A DNA stretch of 6,382 nt from Candidatus Sordicultor aquaticus (GCA_018056825.1 JAGPEW010000041.1:1-6382); one strand, 5' to 3'. Positions 1-6,259 are shown, numbered from the stretch's first letter. Numbers and translations are program-made. Notes: generated by a model from the sequence alone, not told the origin.

Positions 1-499
1 CATCACTGAACTTTACGAACAAGGTTTACACCGAGCACTAGAAGAGTTTGGAACAGTAGAACTGGTAGGAACTCAACCCACTGACTGGGGAGCAGAGCAA
101 GCTATGAACGTAACTCAAAATGCCATCCAGTCTGGTTTACAATTTGATGTTATTTTTGCCAATAATGAACAAATGGCCACCGGAGTTATAAATGCTTTAA
201 AAGATGCAGGATTATTTGGCAAAGTAAAAATCGTTGCTACTGGAGGAGGACCTCAGGGTTTAGAGATGATTGCTAACGGAGAATTAGATGCCACAATGAG
301 CGCTCCGGTATCTTTGCAAGGACTAATCACTTTTAAAAATCTCTATGAATATGTAGCCAAAGGTAAAAAACCGGAGAAATTTATTCCTTTACCCATCATT
401 CCTATTACTAAGGAAAATCTTTCTGAAGCTATTCCTTGGGAAATTAACGATGAAAATTATGAAAGAGCTGTAGCATATATTGGCGGCATAGATGACTAA
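1..499 (+). CDS. Sugar ABC transporter substrate-binding protein, C-terminal part (5' end outside window)
   Basis: This is the last 165 codons of a periplasmic-binding-protein type I (Peripla_BP_4, RbsB-like) solute receptor, read from base 2; the gene begins upstream of the window. Such proteins capture a sugar outside the membrane and deliver it to the permease. The open frame runs back past the first in-window ATG (104) with family-like sequence (ELYEQGLHRALEEFG), so that ATG is internal. The hinge-side motif FANNEQMATGVINALKDAG aligns with RbsB FAQNDEMALGALRALQTAG, and GELDATMSAP matches the usual GxLxATxAQ strand. Where RbsB has the sugar-contacting Asp of GFDGTP, this protein has ATGGGP, so the ligand may not be ribose. 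The gene is followed directly by its ATPase and permease. Family assignment is firm; the substrate is unknown. Confidence 0.93.
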   Translation, partial: ITELYEQGLHRALEEFGTVELVGTQPTDWGAEQAMNVTQNAIQSGLQFDVIFANNEQMATGVINALKDAGLFGKVKIVATGGGPQGLEMIANGELDATMSAPVSLQGLITFKNLYEYVAKGKKPEKFIPLPIIPITKENLSEAIPWEINDENYERAVAYIGGIDD

Positions 500-545
500 T
501 TATACTGAAGAAGGCCTCTTATAAGAGGCCTTCTTCAGTATAATT
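498..545 (+). terminator. 48-nt perfect palindrome, probable attenuator or mRNA-stabilising hairpin
   Basis: Positions 498-545 are a perfect inverted repeat with no mismatch. The core is GGCCTCTT / AAGAGGCC around a central AT, extended outward through GAAGAA / TTCTTC to A/T-rich ends. It begins inside the TAA stop codon of the binding-protein gene and ends 12 nt before the ATPase start. There is no clean U-run after the stem (the 3' flank is TTACTGG), so it is not a textbook intrinsic terminator. Hairpins placed between binding-protein and membrane-component genes of ABC operons are known to lower downstream expression or protect the upstream mRNA. That role is inferred here. The palindrome itself is certain; the mechanism is not. 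Confidence 0.65.
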
Positions 546-557
546 TACTGGAAACCA

Positions 558-2060
558 ATGGAACCTATAATCCAAACTCAAAATATCGTAAAGATTTTTC
601 CCGGAGTTACAGCTCTAGCGGGTATTTCTTTTGACCTCTACCCCGGGGAAATTCACTGTATTGTAGGAGAAAATGGAGCAGGCAAATCTACTTTTATAAA
701 AATTTTATCTGGGTTTTTAAAACCCGATGGGGGAGAAATTCAAATTCGAGGTAAAATGTACCGATTTCTTACCCCCCATACTGCCCAAGCTTTAGGAATC
801 CAAGTCGTATACCAAGAAAATATTTTGGTTCCTCAAATGACCGTGGCAGAAAATGTCTTTGTGGGACGAGAACTTGCTTCGTCCTGGGGAGTGGTAAACC
901 ACCACCAAATGATAGAGGAAACTCAAAAAATTATAGATTCATTAGAAATCCGTCTTTCTGCCCAAGAAGCGGTAGAAAACCTAAGCGTTGCCGAACAACA
1001 GTTTGTGAAAATAGTGCGAGCGCTGGCTTTCGAACCTCAGGTCCTTATAATGGATGAACCTACAGCAGTATTCAATGTAAAAGATGCTCAAATGGTTCTG
1101 GATTTGGCTCGTAGCATCAGCAAAAGAGGTATAGGGATAATATATATATCTCACCGCTTAGAGGAGATAATAGATTTAGCTGACCGCATTACTGTATTCA
1201 AGGATGGGAAAAAAGTAGCTTGCCATAATAATCGAGAAGAAAAAGTGGATCTACCTACCATCACTAAAGAAATGGTAGGTAGAGAAATAAATTTGTTTTA
1301 CCGAAAAGAGAGAAAAGCAATAGGTAAACCTATATTAGAAGTAAAAGACCTCCGCCTGAGCGAAAACTCTCCTTCTATCTCTTTCTCTCTCCATGAGGGA
1401 GAGATATTAGGAGTAGCTGGGTTAGTGGGTTCAGGAAGGACAGAAATTATGAGAGCTTTATTTGGGGCAGGTAAAAAGTTTTCGGGAGAAATTTTTTACC
1501 GAGGAGAAAAAATAAACATCAATTCTCCTCAAGAAGCGATAAAAATAGGGATGGGGTTTATTACTGAAGACCGTCAAAAAACTGGTTTAGCTTTAGGGCT
1601 TTCTATAATTAAAAATATCACCCTTCCCAGTTTAGATGACTTGTTTCCTGGATATCTAATTTCTCTTCCTCAAGAAACCCAGGTAGTGGAAAAATATGTC
1701 CGGCAACTGGACATCAAAACTCCGTCTTTAGAGCAAGAAGTAAAATTTTTGAGCGGGGGAAATCAGCAAAAAGTAGTTTTAGCCCGCTGGCTCTTGAAAG
1801 AAGCAGAAATCATCATTTTTGATGAACCTACTGTGGGAATTGATGTCAACGCTAAAAATGAAATCCATGAGTTAATGGCTAATTTAGCGGAGGAAGGAAA
1901 ATCTATTATTATGATTTCTTCAGAAATGCCAGAGCTAATATCTCTGAGTGACCGGGTAATAGTTATCACCAGAGGTGCCATATCGGCAGAATTGAAAAAA
2001 GGAGAAATTACTGAAGAAAATATCATATCTTATGCTTTTGGAGTGAGCGCCAATGAATAA
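558..2060 (+). CDS. Sugar ABC transporter ATP-binding protein, two nucleotide-binding domains (RbsA/MglA/XylG-like)
   Basis: This 500-aa cytoplasmic ATPase powers the CUT2-type importer and carries two fused ABC domains, the usual length and layout for RbsA-like proteins. Domain 1 has Walker A GENGAGKST (37-45), a Q-loop Gln at 86, a degenerate signature LSVAEQQ (142-148), Walker B VLIMDEPTA (162-170) and H-loop His199. Domain 2 has the altered P-loop GLVGSGRTE (288-296, Arg in place of Lys), a canonical signature LSGGNQQ (398-404), Walker B IIIFDEPT (418-425) and SSE (454-456) where the H-loop His would be. This asymmetry is normal for the family and implies one fully competent ATP site. The D-loop of domain 1 reads VFNVKD instead of the usual ALTxxE, which is unusual. 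The start codon has only a weak Shine-Dalgarno (TGGA at 549-552) right after the palindrome, consistent with lower expression than the binding protein. The 3' end overlaps the permease. Confidence 0.96.
   Translation: MEPIIQTQNIVKIFPGVTALAGISFDLYPGEIHCIVGENGAGKSTFIKILSGFLKPDGGEIQIRGKMYRFLTPHTAQALGIQVVYQENILVPQMTVAENVFVGRELASSWGVVNHHQMIEETQKIIDSLEIRLSAQEAVENLSVAEQQFVKIVRALAFEPQVLIMDEPTAVFNVKDAQMVLDLARSISKRGIGIIYISHRLEEIIDLADRITVFKDGKKVACHNNREEKVDLPTITKEMVGREINLFYRKERKAIGKPILEVKDLRLSENSPSISFSLHEGEILGVAGLVGSGRTEIMRALFGAGKKFSGEIFYRGEKININSPQEAIKIGMGFITEDRQKTGLALGLSIIKNITLPSLDDLFPGYLISLPQETQVVEKYVRQLDIKTPSLEQEVKFLSGGNQQKVVLARWLLKEAEIIIFDEPTVGIDVNAKNEIHELMANLAEEGKSIIMISSEMPELISLSDRVIVITRGAISAELKKGEITEENIISYAFGVSANE
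2040..2043 (+). promoter_or_regulatory. Ribosome-binding site for the permease inside the ATPase gene
   Basis: GGAG lies 9 nt before the ATG at 2053, within the last codons of the ATPase gene. It supports the start that overlaps the ATPase stop codon (TAA at 2058-2060) by 8 nt and points to translational coupling. Confidence 0.6.
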
Positions 2061-2991
2061 GAATAAATCTTTTTTCCGAAACCAAATTTTCTTTCTCATA
2101 GTAGTAATAGTTGGTCTTTCTCTCCTTTTTGGAATTATAAATCCCCGGTTTTTGAGCCAGGGTAATATCTTCGCTATTTTCCAGCAGATTGCTGTTTTAG
2201 GTATTTGCACTATGTCTATGACTCTTCTTCTCATATCTGGAGGAATAGACCTCTCCATCGGCTCTATGATTGGCCTGAGCACAGTTATTATTTGTACTCT
2301 AGTAATGAACGGAACCAATGTCTACATTGCCGTTCTTATAGGTTTCTCAACCTCAGTGGTTTGCGGATTAATAAACGGCGTTATCGTAAGCAAAAGTAAA
2401 TGTATCCCTTTGATTGTAACCTTAGGCATGAGCTATGTTTACTATGGATTGGCGTTAGTTATATCCCAGGGATTATTCCTCACTCTTAAAGGAAAGTTTC
2501 AATTTTTAGGAAGAGGGAGAGTTTTAAGCGTCCCTGTTCCTATGATAATCTTAATCCTTATGGTCTTAGGCACTCATTTTCTTTTGAGAAACACTAAATA
2601 TGGTCGGAGAATAGTAGCCATGGGAGGAAACGAACAGATGGCTTTTCTCTCCGGCATCAATGTGGACAGGCTTAAAATAATTAATTACACTTTGAGTGGG
2701 GCCATCATAGGAGTAGCTTCCTTAGTTTTAGTTTCTCGACTGGGAAATATATTGGCTAACGCTGGTGAAGGATATGAGCTACGAGCCTTAGCTTCTGCCA
2801 TCATTGGTGGAGTCACTTTCGAAGGAGGAAGGGGAACAATTTTAGGAGCATTTTTAGGAGTAATATTAATGGGAATCGTGCAAAATGGCTTAAACATTTT
2901 AAATGTCTCTTCCTATTTCCAAACCTTCACTATTGGAGTTATCATTGTAATAGCAGTGGTAGTGAGTAACATTGAAAAAATTAGAAAATAA
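2053..2991 (+). CDS. Sugar ABC transporter permease (RbsC-like, BPD_transp_2 family)
   Basis: This 312-aa integral membrane protein forms the translocation pore, presumably as a homodimer, for the sugar captured by the upstream binding protein. It is hydrophobic nearly throughout, with roughly eight to ten predicted membrane segments, starting at residues 11-29. Family hallmarks are GGIDLSIGSMIGLS (63-76), the cytoplasmic coupling stretch NTKYGRRIVAMGGNEQMAFLSGINVDR in its usual place (180-206), and GYELRALASAIIGGVTFEGGRGT-type sequence (240-262), where RbsC-like proteins have GYELDAIAA..IGGTSLxGGRG. The length is normal for RbsC. It is the last gene of the operon visible here; only one permease gene is present, as expected for CUT2 systems. 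No clear terminator follows. Substrate is not predictable from this gene alone. Confidence 0.95.
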   Translation: MNKNKSFFRNQIFFLIVVIVGLSLLFGIINPRFLSQGNIFAIFQQIAVLGICTMSMTLLLISGGIDLSIGSMIGLSTVIICTLVMNGTNVYIAVLIGFSTSVVCGLINGVIVSKSKCIPLIVTLGMSYVYYGLALVISQGLFLTLKGKFQFLGRGRVLSVPVPMIILILMVLGTHFLLRNTKYGRRIVAMGGNEQMAFLSGINVDRLKIINYTLSGAIIGVASLVLVSRLGNILANAGEGYELRALASAIIGGVTFEGGRGTILGAFLGVILMGIVQNGLNILNVSSYFQTFTIGVIIVIAVVVSNIEKIRK

Positions 2992-3021
2992 TCCTGAGGA
3001 AGAAAATTTCACGTTTTTATT

Positions 3022-3050
3022 TTGCGTTCGAGACCCTTCTCTGATACAAT
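3022..3050 (+). promoter_or_regulatory. Housekeeping-type promoter with extended -10 for the ylbF-like gene
   Basis: TACAAT at 3045-3050 matches five of six bases of TATAAT and is preceded by TG one base upstream (3042-3043), an extended -10. A weak -35, TTGCGT (3022-3027), sits 17 bp away. Transcription would start near 3057, giving a leader of only about 20 nt that is mostly ribosome-binding site. The site lies in the 85-nt gap after the permease, so the next gene is probably a separate unit. Confidence 0.6.
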
Positions 3051-3062
3051 AGGGAAAATTTT

Positions 3063-3072
3063 GAGGGAGGTG
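3063..3072 (+). promoter_or_regulatory. Strong ribosome-binding site that fixes a GTG start
   Basis: GAGGGAGGTG contains GGAGG (3066-3070) 6 nt before GTG at 3077. The first in-frame ATG (3098) has no comparable site, so GTG is preferred. Confidence 0.75.
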
Positions 3073-3076
3073 TATC

Positions 3077-3478
3077 GTGGCCAAATTAACTGCTAACATG
3101 AAAAAGGCTATTGACCAATTAGCTCAGCTAATCATATCTTCTTCTGCTTACCAAGACTTCCAGGAAAAAAGCACCGCTTTAGCTAAGAATCCTGACTTTC
3201 TCTCTGTTTCTAAAGAGTTAGAGGAAAAACAAAAAATCTTAGATAAATTATCTGATAACGAAGAAGATATACCCGATGAATACTTAGAAGAATTAGAAGA
3301 AATTAGCAAAAAATTACTTGCTGAACCACTATTTATAGATTACCTTAAAGCTCAAGATAAATTAGTATCACTCTTGGAATTAATTAATGACGAGCTAAGT
3401 TCTTCTTTAGGCTTCGATTTTGCTGACACCGTTAACTTTTCCAAAGAAGAGGAAGAAGGAGAAGAATCCTGGGAATAA
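3077..3478 (+). CDS. YlbF/YmcA-family protein
   Basis: This 133-aa soluble, almost wholly helical protein belongs to the YlbF/YmcA (Com_YlbF) family. In Bacillus subtilis YlbF and YmcA form a complex with YaaT that modulates RNase Y-dependent mRNA processing and affects competence, biofilm formation and sporulation. Family features seen here are the N-terminal helix AIDQLAQLIISSSAYQDF (11-28), a charged coiled-coil-like middle (44-80), and the diagnostic C-terminal block PLFIDYLKAQDKLVSLLELINDELSSSLGFD (84-114). The tail (122-133) is an acidic run, KEEEEGEESWE. It starts with GTG behind a strong ribosome-binding site and has its own promoter. The last 127 nt overlap the convergent gene on the other strand. 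Whether it acts on RNase Y in this organism, and which paralogue it corresponds to, cannot be told. Confidence 0.88.
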   Translation: MAKLTANMKKAIDQLAQLIISSSAYQDFQEKSTALAKNPDFLSVSKELEEKQKILDKLSDNEEDIPDEYLEELEEISKKLLAEPLFIDYLKAQDKLVSLLELINDELSSSLGFDFADTVNFSKEEEEGEESWE

Positions 3479-4236
3479 ATTTCTTCTAACTGGAGAAGCA
3501 GGTATCTCACCTCTCCCATAGGGGGTAAGCGGTCAAGAGAAGTTTTGTGGTCATCAAATTGGAATTGACGACAGCTATCAGGAGGAGTAAAAGAATCAGG
3601 GATTTTAATCCCAGCATATAAAGTGTTCCATCCCTGTTCGCGCAGACGCTTAGCCATAGAAGGTTCGCATATTTCTTCTATGGGTTGGTTCTTCTTTATC
3701 ACCGTGCATTTCCCGGTAGTTATGTCTTGTCCTCCCATCATAAAGGAGCTATTAGCTGGCTCAAAAAAGCGGCAATATCGACAGACATCTAAACGGGTAT
3801 GGCATTTAGGACAGTAAAGAGGGCGACTTTTTACCGTTATCCCTCCCGAGGCAATGGTTCTCAAAGCTTCAGGGATTTCTATCCGACAGAAAGGGCACAA
3901 AAAAGAAGAAGGCGAAGTAACTTTAGTGATTTTTGGTGACTCTAAAAGCAGTTGGGACCTCTCTTCCTGAGAGAGCGGCAGTTGGGGTTTTCTCACCCAT
4001 TGAAATTTAGGATAATTAAAGAAAGCCTCTATTCCATAGAGTAAAGACCGAGAAAAAGAAACTTTAGAGCGAGAAAAAGAAAAGGCCGAGGCAGCATAGA
4101 AAAAGGAGATAGCAAACCACAAAATAGGATAAAGATAGAATATGGCTATCTTTAAAATAGGAGAAGGGTAACTAAGATATACCAACCCTCCACCTATCCA
4201 CAGGAGGAGGAAAACAAGGTGATGACGAGCACTCAT
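3352..4236 (-). CDS. Two-helix membrane protein with cysteine-rich zinc-ribbon/metal-cluster domain, function unknown
   Basis: I do not recognise a named family for this 294-aa protein. Two hydrophobic helices lie at about residues 7-23 and 27-50, joined by a short turn. The basic stretch after the second (SRSKVSFSRS) suggests both termini are cytoplasmic. The soluble part has nine cysteines: CPFC (114-117) and CPKC (142-145) form a probable zinc ribbon, followed at once by CRYC (152-155), C177, C190 and C222 (DSCRQF). The CxxC...GxC...DSCxxF spacing resembles small proteins that bind Zn or an Fe-S cluster, but the metal is unknown. The last 41 residues are Ser/Lys-rich and are encoded opposite ylbF. 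The gene begins with an ATGA overlap with cysE and has no good ribosome-binding site, so translation is probably coupled. It is the last gene of the operon; a link to thiol or metal status is inferred from context only. Confidence 0.75.
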   Translation of the reverse strand: MSARHHLVFLLLWIGGGLVYLSYPSPILKIAIFYLYPILWFAISFFYAASAFSFSRSKVSFSRSLLYGIEAFFNYPKFQWVRKPQLPLSQEERSQLLLESPKITKVTSPSSFLCPFCRIEIPEALRTIASGGITVKSRPLYCPKCHTRLDVCRYCRFFEPANSSFMMGGQDITTGKCTVIKKNQPIEEICEPSMAKRLREQGWNTLYAGIKIPDSFTPPDSCRQFQFDDHKTSLDRLPPMGEVRYLLLQLEEIYSQDSSPSSSSLEKLTVSAKSKPKEELSSSLINSKSDTNLS

Positions 4237-5114
4237 AACTTCTGATTTTCTGATATCCGGAGACGAGGTTCCTCGATAGCCACTTTAGTATAGGGAGGAA
4301 TAGAATGGGTAAGCCAAACATTCCCTCCTATTACGCTTCCCTTGCCAATTATGGTTTGTCCTCCCAAGATGGTAGCTCCAGCATAAATAGTTACGTTATC
4401 TTCAATAGTGGGATGGCGTTTGATCCCTCGAATAATTTTACCTCGTTCATCCTTAGGAAAAGAAAGAGCTCCCAGCGTTACTCCCTGATAAATTTTCACA
4501 TTGTCCCCAATTTCACAAGTTTCTCCAATTACTACTCCTGTTCCGTGGTCAATAAAAAAGCTCCGACCAATCTGAGCTCCAGGGTGAATATCTATACCGG
4601 TTACTGAGTGAGCATATTCGGTCATCATTCGAGGTATAAGAGGAATTCCTTGGACAAAAAGCTCATGAGCCAAACGATAGATGGAAATAGCTACAAGACA
4701 AGGATAACTGAATATTACCTCATCTAGGCTTTTAGCCGCTGGGTCACCATCAAAAGCAGCTTGCACATCATCTTCTAATAACTCTCGCACCATAGGAAGT
4801 TTACCAAAGAATACTTCTGTTTCACTATAAGCTTTTTCTTCTTGAGACCTATCACCCAAGGAAAAAACGATTTCTCTACTCAATTCAGCAAAGAGATAAT
4901 CTAGTTTATTTCCCGCCCAATACTCAATGTTTAGCCAGCAAAGATTGGTTCTCCCCAGATAACCAGGAAAGAGAAGCTCTCTCAGCCCTTCAGTTATTTC
5001 TATTACCTTAGAACGAGAAGGGAAATGTTTTTTTTCTATATTGGTTATTTTCTCTGTTTGGCGGTAGCTCTCCACTAACGCTTGAGCCCAATTTTCAATG
5101 GCTGGAGAATACAA
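4233..5114 (-). CDS. cysE: Serine O-acetyltransferase (EpsC-type CysE)
   Basis: This 293-aa cytoplasmic enzyme transfers acetyl from acetyl-CoA to L-serine, giving O-acetylserine, the carbon skeleton for cysteine. An N-terminal helical region (to about 165) precedes a left-handed beta-helix of hexapeptide repeats (about 173-275). Residues matching the E. coli CysE active site are present: D175 in GIDIHPGA, D189 and H190 in FIDHGTG, and H234 in KRHPTI. The segment after VTLGA, with SFPKDERGKIIRG (218-230), and the ending GGNVWLTHSIPPYTKV are typical of the longer EpsC-type enzymes rather than the E. coli form. It starts with TTG, supported by GAGGA 6 nt upstream; no nearby ATG preserves the N-terminal region. 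It lies 13 nt after the anti-sigma gene and overlaps the next gene by 4 nt. No cysteine synthase or sulfate-assimilation gene is in view. Cysteine feedback inhibition is usual in the family but cannot be judged here. Confidence 0.93.
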   Translation of the reverse strand: MYSPAIENWAQALVESYRQTEKITNIEKKHFPSRSKVIEITEGLRELLFPGYLGRTNLCWLNIEYWAGNKLDYLFAELSREIVFSLGDRSQEEKAYSETEVFFGKLPMVRELLEDDVQAAFDGDPAAKSLDEVIFSYPCLVAISIYRLAHELFVQGIPLIPRMMTEYAHSVTGIDIHPGAQIGRSFFIDHGTGVVIGETCEIGDNVKIYQGVTLGALSFPKDERGKIIRGIKRHPTIEDNVTIYAGATILGGQTIIGKGSVIGGNVWLTHSIPPYTKVAIEEPRLRISENQKL

Positions 5115-5120
5115 GTTTAT

Positions 5121-5125
5121 TCCTC
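5121..5125 (-). promoter_or_regulatory. Ribosome-binding site that fixes the TTG start of cysE
   Basis: On the minus strand GAGGA stands 6 nt before TTG (5114-5112), in the 13-nt gap after the anti-sigma stop codon. This is the main reason to accept TTG as the start. Confidence 0.65.
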
Positions 5126-5127
5126 AC

Positions 5128-5355
5128 TTAAAACTGAGCGATGACATTTTCTATTTTCAGGAACAAAGTGGGAGGAATTTCGTCATTACGCCCATTAATT
5201 TTAATCAAATTATTCAGGTTTTTCTCTAATTCATACATCTGGTAACATTTCACGCACCAGGTTAAATGTTCCTCAATCTGCTGCCTTTCGTTCTCACTTA
5301 AATATTCATGGTCTAAATACAAATATAACTTACTTAAGACTTCTTTGCAGTCCAT
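5128..5355 (-). CDS. Zinc-binding anti-sigma factor (RsrA-like, ZAS family)
   Basis: This 75-aa soluble protein probably binds and silences the sigma factor encoded just upstream. It shows the ZAS signature HxxxCxxC (H30, C34, C37) plus an N-terminal Cys (C3). These four positions correspond to C11, H37, C41 and C44 of Streptomyces RsrA, where they hold zinc and form a disulfide under thiol oxidation to free the sigma factor. The flanking sequence also matches: DCKEVLSKLYLYLD against RsrA DCSEVLDHLYEFLD, and YELEKNLNNLIK against YGLEQAVKKLVK. No membrane helix is present, as in RsrA. I chose ATG at 5355 because it begins exactly at the conserved block; an in-frame GTG at 5406 would add 17 residues unlike the family. 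The gene overlaps the sigma gene by 22 nt, implying translational coupling and matched amounts. Redox sensing is inferred from the residues, not shown. Confidence 0.87.
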   Translation of the reverse strand: MDCKEVLSKLYLYLDHEYLSENERQQIEEHLTWCVKCYQMYELEKNLNNLIKINGRNDEIPPTLFLKIENVIAQF

Positions 5356-5927
5356 CCTTCCTGGTTCTTCCTTTCTGAATCGTTTCTCCGGGTAGAGTAT
5401 TCCCACAATGATTTTTGCAACAATCTTCTACCTCGCCACAAGCGAGACATAACTGTTCCTATGGGTATATCCAATATTTCTGCCGCTTCCTTATAAGAGA
5501 AACCCTCCACCAGGACTAAAACTACTACAGTTCTAAATTCTACAGGCAAAGCCTCAATAGCCTGGAGGATATCATCTTTTGTTAAATCATTTAACACTGC
5601 TTCTTCTGGGCTTATTCCCTCAGCCATAGGCTGGAAAAAAGATTCTTCCTCCATTTCATCTAAGGAAGGAAGTTTTTGTCTGTCTCTCACTCGGTAATAG
5701 TTATTTATAAAAGTGTTGGTCAAAATCCGGAATATCCAAGCTCGAAAATTAGTCCCTTCTTCGAATCGATCAAAGGCAGCAAAAGCCTTAGTCACTGTTT
5801 CCTGCACTAAATCCTCAGCATCTTCCCGATTACGGGTCATGCGCAAAGCAGTACGAAACAGCGACGGTAATTCAGGATTCAATAATTCTTGAAAATATTT
5901 TTTTTGTTCCTCTTTGGTTTTTACCAT
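5334..5927 (-). CDS. ECF RNA polymerase sigma factor, SigR-like
   Basis: This 197-aa protein is a group 4 (ECF) sigma factor that would direct RNA polymerase to a dedicated set of promoters. Region 2 spans about 20-85, with DAEDLVQETVTKAFAAFDRF (36-55) and the -10-recognising segment NFRAWIFRILTNTFINNYYR (60-79). Region 4 spans about 121-175, with the -35-recognising helix-turn-helix in EGFSYKEAAEILDIPIGTVMSRLWRGRR (141-168). ALRMTRN.EDAEDLVQET, EGTN.RAW..RILTNTFIN and PIGTVMSRL.RGRR are shared with Streptomyces SigR, the thiol-oxidative-stress sigma factor. It sits 15 nt after the zinc-ribbon gene, with AAAGG 10 nt before its ATG, and overlaps its presumed anti-sigma factor. That pairing supports control by protein sequestration. 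The target regulon is unknown; I found no SigR-like GGAAT...GTT promoter in front of this operon. Confidence 0.93.
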   Translation of the reverse strand: MVKTKEEQKKYFQELLNPELPSLFRTALRMTRNREDAEDLVQETVTKAFAAFDRFEEGTNFRAWIFRILTNTFINNYYRVRDRQKLPSLDEMEEESFFQPMAEGISPEEAVLNDLTKDDILQAIEALPVEFRTVVVLVLVEGFSYKEAAEILDIPIGTVMSRLWRGRRLLQKSLWEYSTRRNDSERKNQEGWTAKKS

Positions 5928-5942
5928 TACCCATCAACCTTT

Positions 5943-6248
5943 TTAGGAATCTTTTAAAAAATCAGCGTTCTTTAACTTCTCTAATTCTTTGTGAAATTGA
6001 ATTATCTCGTCAATAGTTATTTGACCTTTAGGTTTAGTTTTTTTCTTCTTTTTATTGGTAATCCGTGCCACATCTTCTAATTTTTCTAAGTTAAAATTAA
6101 CTTCACCAAATTCCTTACAATTAGGACATATATACCTTATATATCCAGAGCCCCGGTAAGCAGGAATTTTATAAATTCCAATCTCGGTCACGTCTTCCAG
6201 GGTAATCACCGCTTTACAACTTTTGCACTTTAAAGGAAGCTCCTGCAT
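5943..6248 (-). CDS. Small zinc-ribbon protein, function unknown
   Basis: This 101-aa soluble protein, the first gene of the operon, has two CxxC knuckles, CKSC (8-11) and CPNC (41-44), spaced as in a zinc ribbon with the strand GSGYIRYICPNC between them. A lysine-rich stretch follows (NKKKKKTKPKG, 65-75) and then a charged helix (IDEIIQFHKELEKLKN, 79-94). The basic linker could contact nucleic acid or an acidic partner, which is inference. The ATG is supported by AGGAGG 5 nt upstream. It lies 15 nt before the sigma gene. I do not recognise a named family; the position suggests a role tied to the sigma/anti-sigma pair or simply promoter-proximal co-expression. Confidence 0.82.
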   Translation of the reverse strand: MQELPLKCKSCKAVITLEDVTEIGIYKIPAYRGSGYIRYICPNCKEFGEVNFNLEKLEDVARITNKKKKKTKPKGQITIDEIIQFHKELEKLKNADFLKDS

Positions 6249-6253
6249 TTCTT

Positions 6254-6259
6254 CCTCCT
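6254..6259 (-). promoter_or_regulatory. Strong ribosome-binding site of the first operon gene
   Basis: AGGAGG on the minus strand lies 5 nt before the ATG at 6248, the best ribosome-binding site in the operon. Confidence 0.75.

Noticed and set aside
1763..2318. Minus-strand open frames of 87 and 127 codons opposite the ATPase and permease
   Set aside because: They lie opposite well-supported genes, show no family-like sequence and have no start signals.
2992..3021. T-rich stretch after the permease as a terminator
   Set aside because: The T-run is not preceded by a stable G+C-rich stem.
3304..3321. Hairpin AGCAA/TTGCT on the minus strand as terminator of the five-gene operon
   Set aside because: Short A/T-rich stem with no clear U-run beyond it and located within ylbF.
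3376..3401. GGAAT-18 nt-GTT resembling a SigR-type promoter inside ylbF
   Set aside because: No gene follows on that strand and such a short loose match is expected by chance in this sequence.
3484..3500. Hairpin CTTCT/AGAAG just after the ylbF stop as a terminator
   Set aside because: Only 5 bp, no U-run, and inside the coding sequence of the convergent gene.
3623..3817. Plus-strand open frame opposite the membrane cysteine protein
   Set aside because: It is a shadow frame of the minus-strand gene, whose CxxC motifs are clearly the real coding signal.
4305..4607. 100-codon plus-strand open frame opposite cysE
   Set aside because: cysE has the full active-site set on the minus strand; the opposite frame has no motif.
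5356..5406. GTG at 5406 as the anti-sigma start, adding 17 residues
   Set aside because: The extension does not match RsrA-like proteins, whose conserved block begins at the ATG at 5355; the extra residues lie wholly within sigma coding sequence.
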